In this document: positions 37,066 through 40,674 of the stretch, piece after piece
Layout of the letters: each line of letters opens with the position of its first letter
Numbering within the stretch: the stretch's first letter is position 1
Assembly (NCBI GenBank): GCA_025352845.1
Contig: JANXSC010000374.1
Coordinates: forward strand, 1-40,674
Source: Opitutaceae bacterium
GTDB taxonomy: Bacteria > Verrucomicrobiota > Verrucomicrobiia > Opitutales > Opitutaceae
Length of the DNA: 40,674 nucleotides
Direction: 5' to 3'
Translations under genes and position numbers: made by a program
Notes under the pieces: model-generated
Seen by the model: only the letters and a program-made list of their open reading frames with translations
Databases searched by the model: none
Told to the model about the DNA's origin: nothing

Positions 37066-38805
37066 TCAGGAAATCTTCAGCGTGAAATCGAAGGGCGTCG
37101 CACCCGTGAGATAAACGCTCTGGCCGTCCCATTTCGGCAGCGCACCGCGCACCTGCGTGTAGGTGTGTTCGACGAGGCCGGGGCCGAACTCGATCGTGTC
37201 GGCGCCGAGCGTGTAGCGTCCGGTGCCGGCACGGAGGAAGAACGCATCCTTCACGTCCGTGACCGGCTCGACGCCGTGCAACGCGCCGCCGTGGCGAAAC
37301 GCCAGCTCGATCGCAACGGGCACGTGCTCGGTGCCCCGGATCGAAAAGGCGAGGGAGAATTTTCCGCCGGACTCCGTCACTTCGACCGTGGCGGTGAGTG
37401 TCTGCACCTCGGAGCGCGCGCGGAACGCCTTGCTGTTCGTGGCGAGCGTGCCGTTGGGCGCCATCTTGGTGTGCTCGCCGCTCGCGATCTGTTCCTTCGT
37501 GAGCGGTTGGAAATACGGGCCGTCGAGTTCCTGGCGGAGAATGTAGCGGCCGTCGCGGAATTCGAGCATATCGGAGGTGAACTGGCCCTTGCCAAAAAAC
37601 GCCGTGGCGAAGCGCACGGCCTCGAGCGCGGCGGAGTTTTTGCGGAAGGAAAAGAGCGTGGAGTTGCCCGCGAGGATGGTGCCGCTCGCCGGGCCGTGGC
37701 GGATGCGCGCGAGGCTCGAGTGGGCGAAGACCTTCGCGTAGTCGGTCGGCAGGGGCGCGTCGGGCGGGAGCGCGCGCGCGAAGTCCGGCTCGGTGAGATA
37801 CACCGCGAGCTCGCCCGGATGGCGCGGCGCGGCGCTGCGCTCGATCTGGCGGCACATCGCGGCGAAGCGGCCGTTGCCATCGCGGAGCGCGAGCGTGCGA
37901 TAGGAATAATAGTAGCGTGCCATGCTGCCGCGCGTGGCGCGGTCCTGCCGGCGCGAGGCCTCGGTCACGACCTCGCCGTCGGGGTGGACGTAGAAGAGCG
38001 TCATCTCGAGATTTTTTCGCACCGGCTCGAGGAGCGCCGGTCGGTCGAGGAAACGCGCCACGGTGATAAGCGCGCGATTCACGATCGGCGAATAGACGGT
38101 GGTGGATTTTTCCGTGTATTGCCCGTCGGGATCGAGGTCGATGCCCTCGGCGAGCCACTGGTCGATGCGCGCGCCGTAGCGCGGATCGGGGAAGAGCGCG
38201 TTTACCCATGCGAGCGCGGCACACACGACCCAACGATGGTTCGGCGTATGCACGCCGCCGACGACCAACGCGTCAGCAGCGCGCTTGATAAACGTGGCCA
38301 ACTCGGCGATGACCGGCGCGAACTCGCGCACCGGACTCGCGCGCAGCAGCGCATACGCGGGACACGTGCCCTCGAGGATAAACGCGAGATCGGGCGGCGA
38401 ATGGAAATTAGTCGCGTAGTAGTCGACCGTGCCATCGGCGTGCTGCGCCTTCAGCATGTAGCGGAGGCCCGCGAGCATCGGCTCGGCGAGATCCGTCGAG
38501 CGGAAATATTTCGAACCGGGTGCGCACGCGGCGGCGGCGAGCGCGGCGACGAAGCCATTGGTGCCGGCGACGGTGTGGATACCGTGCTCATTCGCGAGGC
38601 CGCCGAACCAGCGGTGGCCGGCGCGGCGCTCCTGTTTCGCAAGGAGCGAGGGAATTTGTTCGTCGTGCGCGCGGATGATCGCGCGGAGCGTTTCATCGCC
38701 CGCGCCCGCGCCGGCGGGGGACGAGACCGCGGCCACGGCACGCGGACCGACGACGGCGAGCGAAGCGGTGGCGGCGGAGGAGAGGAGAAATTGGCGGCGT
38801 TGCAT
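37066..38805 (-). CDS. Tat-exported protein, heparinase/polysaccharide-lyase-like (tentative)
   Basis: MQRRQFLLSSAATASLAVVGPRAVA Tat signal; helical N-terminal half (HRWVVCAALAWVNALF, MARYYYSYRTLALRDGNGRFAAM), beta-rich C-terminal half; inferred from architecture and neighbours. Confidence 0.55.
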   Translation of the reverse strand: MQRRQFLLSSAATASLAVVGPRAVAAVSSPAGAGAGDETLRAIIRAHDEQIPSLLAKQERRAGHRWFGGLANEHGIHTVAGTNGFVAALAAAACAPGSKYFRSTDLAEPMLAGLRYMLKAQHADGTVDYYATNFHSPPDLAFILEGTCPAYALLRASPVREFAPVIAELATFIKRAADALVVGGVHTPNHRWVVCAALAWVNALFPDPRYGARIDQWLAEGIDLDPDGQYTEKSTTVYSPIVNRALITVARFLDRPALLEPVRKNLEMTLFYVHPDGEVVTEASRRQDRATRGSMARYYYSYRTLALRDGNGRFAAMCRQIERSAAPRHPGELAVYLTEPDFARALPPDAPLPTDYAKVFAHSSLARIRHGPASGTILAGNSTLFSFRKNSAALEAVRFATAFFGKGQFTSDMLEFRDGRYILRQELDGPYFQPLTKEQIASGEHTKMAPNGTLATNSKAFRARSEVQTLTATVEVTESGGKFSLAFSIRGTEHVPVAIELAFRHGGALHGVEPVTDVKDAFFLRAGTGRYTLGADTIEFGPGLVEHTYTQVRGALPKWDGQSVYLTGATPFDFTLKIS

Positions 38806-38906
38806 GGCGTGAGTTACTCAGCGCGCGGCGAGGACGGAAAGGATGAAGTCGAGTCCGGAAGCCTCAGCTAAATGTCTGTCCGGGCGCACTGCCGCCCAAC
38901 CATCAA

Positions 38907-40674
38907 TCACCGCTCGATATCGAATGAGAGGACGAATTCGCGGCCGGCCTGGCGGCCGTAGTTGCGCGGGACGCCGTTGGCGAAGGTGCGGGTGACGAAG
39001 AGGCGCTCGGTGTTGAAGGCGTTGTTCACGTTGAGCTGCACGCGCCACGACGTGCCGGCCGTGCCGCGGAAGCGATAATTGGCCATGAGGCCGGTGATGA
39101 CATAGCCCTCGGACTTGTAGGGGTTGTCGCGGTCGGTGCGGGTGCGGCCCTTGGCATCGATCTTGTTCGGGAAGCCGAGGAGCGAGGGGCCCCGGTAGCG
39201 GAAATTGGCGCTGACGGCCGCGCCCTTGAGCCGGCCCTCGGTGAAGCTCTGGGTGGCGACGAGGTTGGAGCGCCACGTCTGGGCGTTGCCGCCCTGGCTG
39301 CCGAGGCTCGCCTGGATGTCGTCCACGGGGCCTTGGATGAGCTGGGTGAACGCGGCCTCGACGGTGCGGGTCGCATCGTAGGGGGCCGCGGCCCAGTTGC
39401 CGCCGATGGCGCGCCAGACGGCGACCTTGGTGTTGATGTAGTCATACCACGGCTGCGTGGAGAGGTCGTCGAGCTCGGTCTCGGTGCGCCCGAGGTTCCA
39501 GAAGAGACGGAGGTTGCGCGTTGGGTTGTAGGTGAGGTCCACCTCAAGGCCCTTGCTGTTGCGATCGCCGGGGAGGCGGAATTCGCCGACGAGGGGATTG
39601 CGCGTCTCGATGAAGAGCGGATTAATCGGGTAGCTGCGGTCGTTGGTGTGGAGCTGCTGCTCGAAGTTGATCAGGTTCTGGCGGAGGCCGCTGTCGGCGA
39701 GGGTGAGGTTCCGGTTGAGGGAATTGAAAAAATTCACCTTGAGGTTGAGCCGGTCGTCGAGGAGGCGGAAGCGCACACTGTATTCGTGGGACTCGCCGTA
39801 GGGTGACTCGAGGACGGTGCCGTTCACATCGCGCACGACGGCGACCTCGTTAAGCGAGGAGTTGCGCGAATAGTCGTAGCCGAAGGAAATCCATTTTTCG
39901 AGCCACGGCGGGCGGACGATGAAGCCGTAGTTGAAACGCGTGGCGGAGCGGTAGGGCGTCCAGATGGAGGGCGGCTCCTGCTGCCGGAAATCGGAGTAGG
40001 CGCGAAAGCCGGTGCCGAGGGGATTCTGCGCCGTGATCGGGCCGTCGGTGAGGATGGGTTGGAAGGAGCCGAAGTTGGCGTTCCGCACGCGGTCGTAGCG
40101 CACCCCGAGATTGGCGACGACGTGGTTTTTGAAAAACACGCTCGACGTGCTCGCCGCGAGCGAGCCGCGCTGGAGGTGGTTGGCGGAGGGTGCGGTGCCG
40201 ATGTTGCCGACGGGATTTTGAAACGCCGTGACGCCGAAGCGCTCGCCGGCGGCGGTGGTGAAATACATCGTCTCCATCAGGTCGCCGTAGGCGGTGGGCG
40301 CGGCGAGACCGTAGTCGTGGGGATTGGAACTCGCGCCGAAGGCCGGGAGGTATTGCCGAAGAAAAATCGCGCGCTCGACGTGGAGGGGATTGTCGCGCGC
40401 GGCAGCGGAGAGGAAACTCGGCTTGCCGATGATGAGATTGCGGAGTTGGGCGAGCGTGTAGGTGGCGGAGTCCTCGTAGCTGGTGAAAAACCCGAGACGG
40501 TGGCGACCGAGGTGGTGCGTCCAACCGGCGTTGCGGCTGAAGTCCTGCTCGTGCGTGATCACGGCGCGGTATTGGTAGATGTAGTTGTCGGCCCAGTTGC
40601 CCTGGCCGGTGGAGTTGTTGGCCTCAAGGTAGGGGCGGCCGTAGAGCGGATTGGGGGTCGCGCCGTCGGGCAGG
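38907..40674 (-). CDS. TonB-dependent receptor, C-terminal part (5' end outside window)
   Basis: Frame continues to the window edge (LPDGATPNPLYGRPYLEANNSTGQGNWADNYIYQYRAVITHEQDF); beta-barrel pattern, ...VQLNVNNAFNTERLFVTRTFANGVPRNYGRQAGREFVLSFDIER. Confidence 0.9.
   Translation of the reverse strand, partial: LPDGATPNPLYGRPYLEANNSTGQGNWADNYIYQYRAVITHEQDFSRNAGWTHHLGRHRLGFFTSYEDSATYTLAQLRNLIIGKPSFLSAAARDNPLHVERAIFLRQYLPAFGASSNPHDYGLAAPTAYGDLMETMYFTTAAGERFGVTAFQNPVGNIGTAPSANHLQRGSLAASTSSVFFKNHVVANLGVRYDRVRNANFGSFQPILTDGPITAQNPLGTGFRAYSDFRQQEPPSIWTPYRSATRFNYGFIVRPPWLEKWISFGYDYSRNSSLNEVAVVRDVNGTVLESPYGESHEYSVRFRLLDDRLNLKVNFFNSLNRNLTLADSGLRQNLINFEQQLHTNDRSYPINPLFIETRNPLVGEFRLPGDRNSKGLEVDLTYNPTRNLRLFWNLGRTETELDDLSTQPWYDYINTKVAVWRAIGGNWAAAPYDATRTVEAAFTQLIQGPVDDIQASLGSQGGNAQTWRSNLVATQSFTEGRLKGAAVSANFRYRGPSLLGFPNKIDAKGRTRTDRDNPYKSEGYVITGLMANYRFRGTAGTSWRVQLNVNNAFNTERLFVTRTFANGVPRNYGRQAGREFVLSFDIER

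Noticed and set aside
35661-38871. Long plus-strand ORFs (448 and 659 aa) opposite the minus-strand cluster
   Set aside because: Antisense to recognisable sulfatase and Tat protein; no domain-like sequence

Overview
High-GC bacterial window; gene content (Opitutus-style TonB receptors, DUF4154/YfiR operon, heme-binding HEAT protein, several sulfatases) suggests Verrucomicrobia/Opitutaceae, inferred from protein character only. Layout: (i) 1-8.4 kb: HEAT/cytochrome-c protein (5' truncated by the window), TonB receptor, sulfatase, gamma-glutamyltransferase. (ii) 8.5-18.0 kb: intact tRNA-Leu(UAA) next to a truncated tRNA-Leu 5' half, then an apparently decaying island. Relics are an AbiEii-like nucleotidyltransferase, a thioester-reductase-like SDR, a beta-barrel gene with three in-frame stops, a polysaccharide deacetylase, and an internally deleted type I restriction hsdR. 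Intact within it are a TonB receptor-YfiR-histidine kinase operon, a NarL-type regulator and a KdtX/WaaE-like glycosyltransferase. (iii) 18.1-23.4 kb: membrane pyrophosphatase with a terminator-like hairpin just before its start codon, arylamine N-acetyltransferase, DUF885 protein. (iv) 23.6-29 kb: decayed PQQ-dehydrogenase-like gene, small ORF + nucleotidyltransferase pair, large secreted delta-60/Ig/NHL protein whose signal peptide is out of frame with its apparent ATG. (v) 29.1-32.9 kb: plsY translationally coupled to a GNAT(FeeM-like)-class V aminotransferase fusion, cytochrome c-PQQ dehydrogenase. (vi) 32.9-40.7 kb: minus-strand cluster of PfkB kinase, tannase/feruloyl esterase, sulfatase, Tat-exported lyase-like protein and TonB receptor (5' end outside the window), i.e. 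a candidate polysaccharide utilisation locus. Three elements with a GTAG-hairpin/hairpin-CTAC design and one TGTCATTCTGA..GAAGAATCC palindrome are scattered through it; one lies inside a sulfatase reading frame. Family assignments are from motif recognition only; no database search was run.
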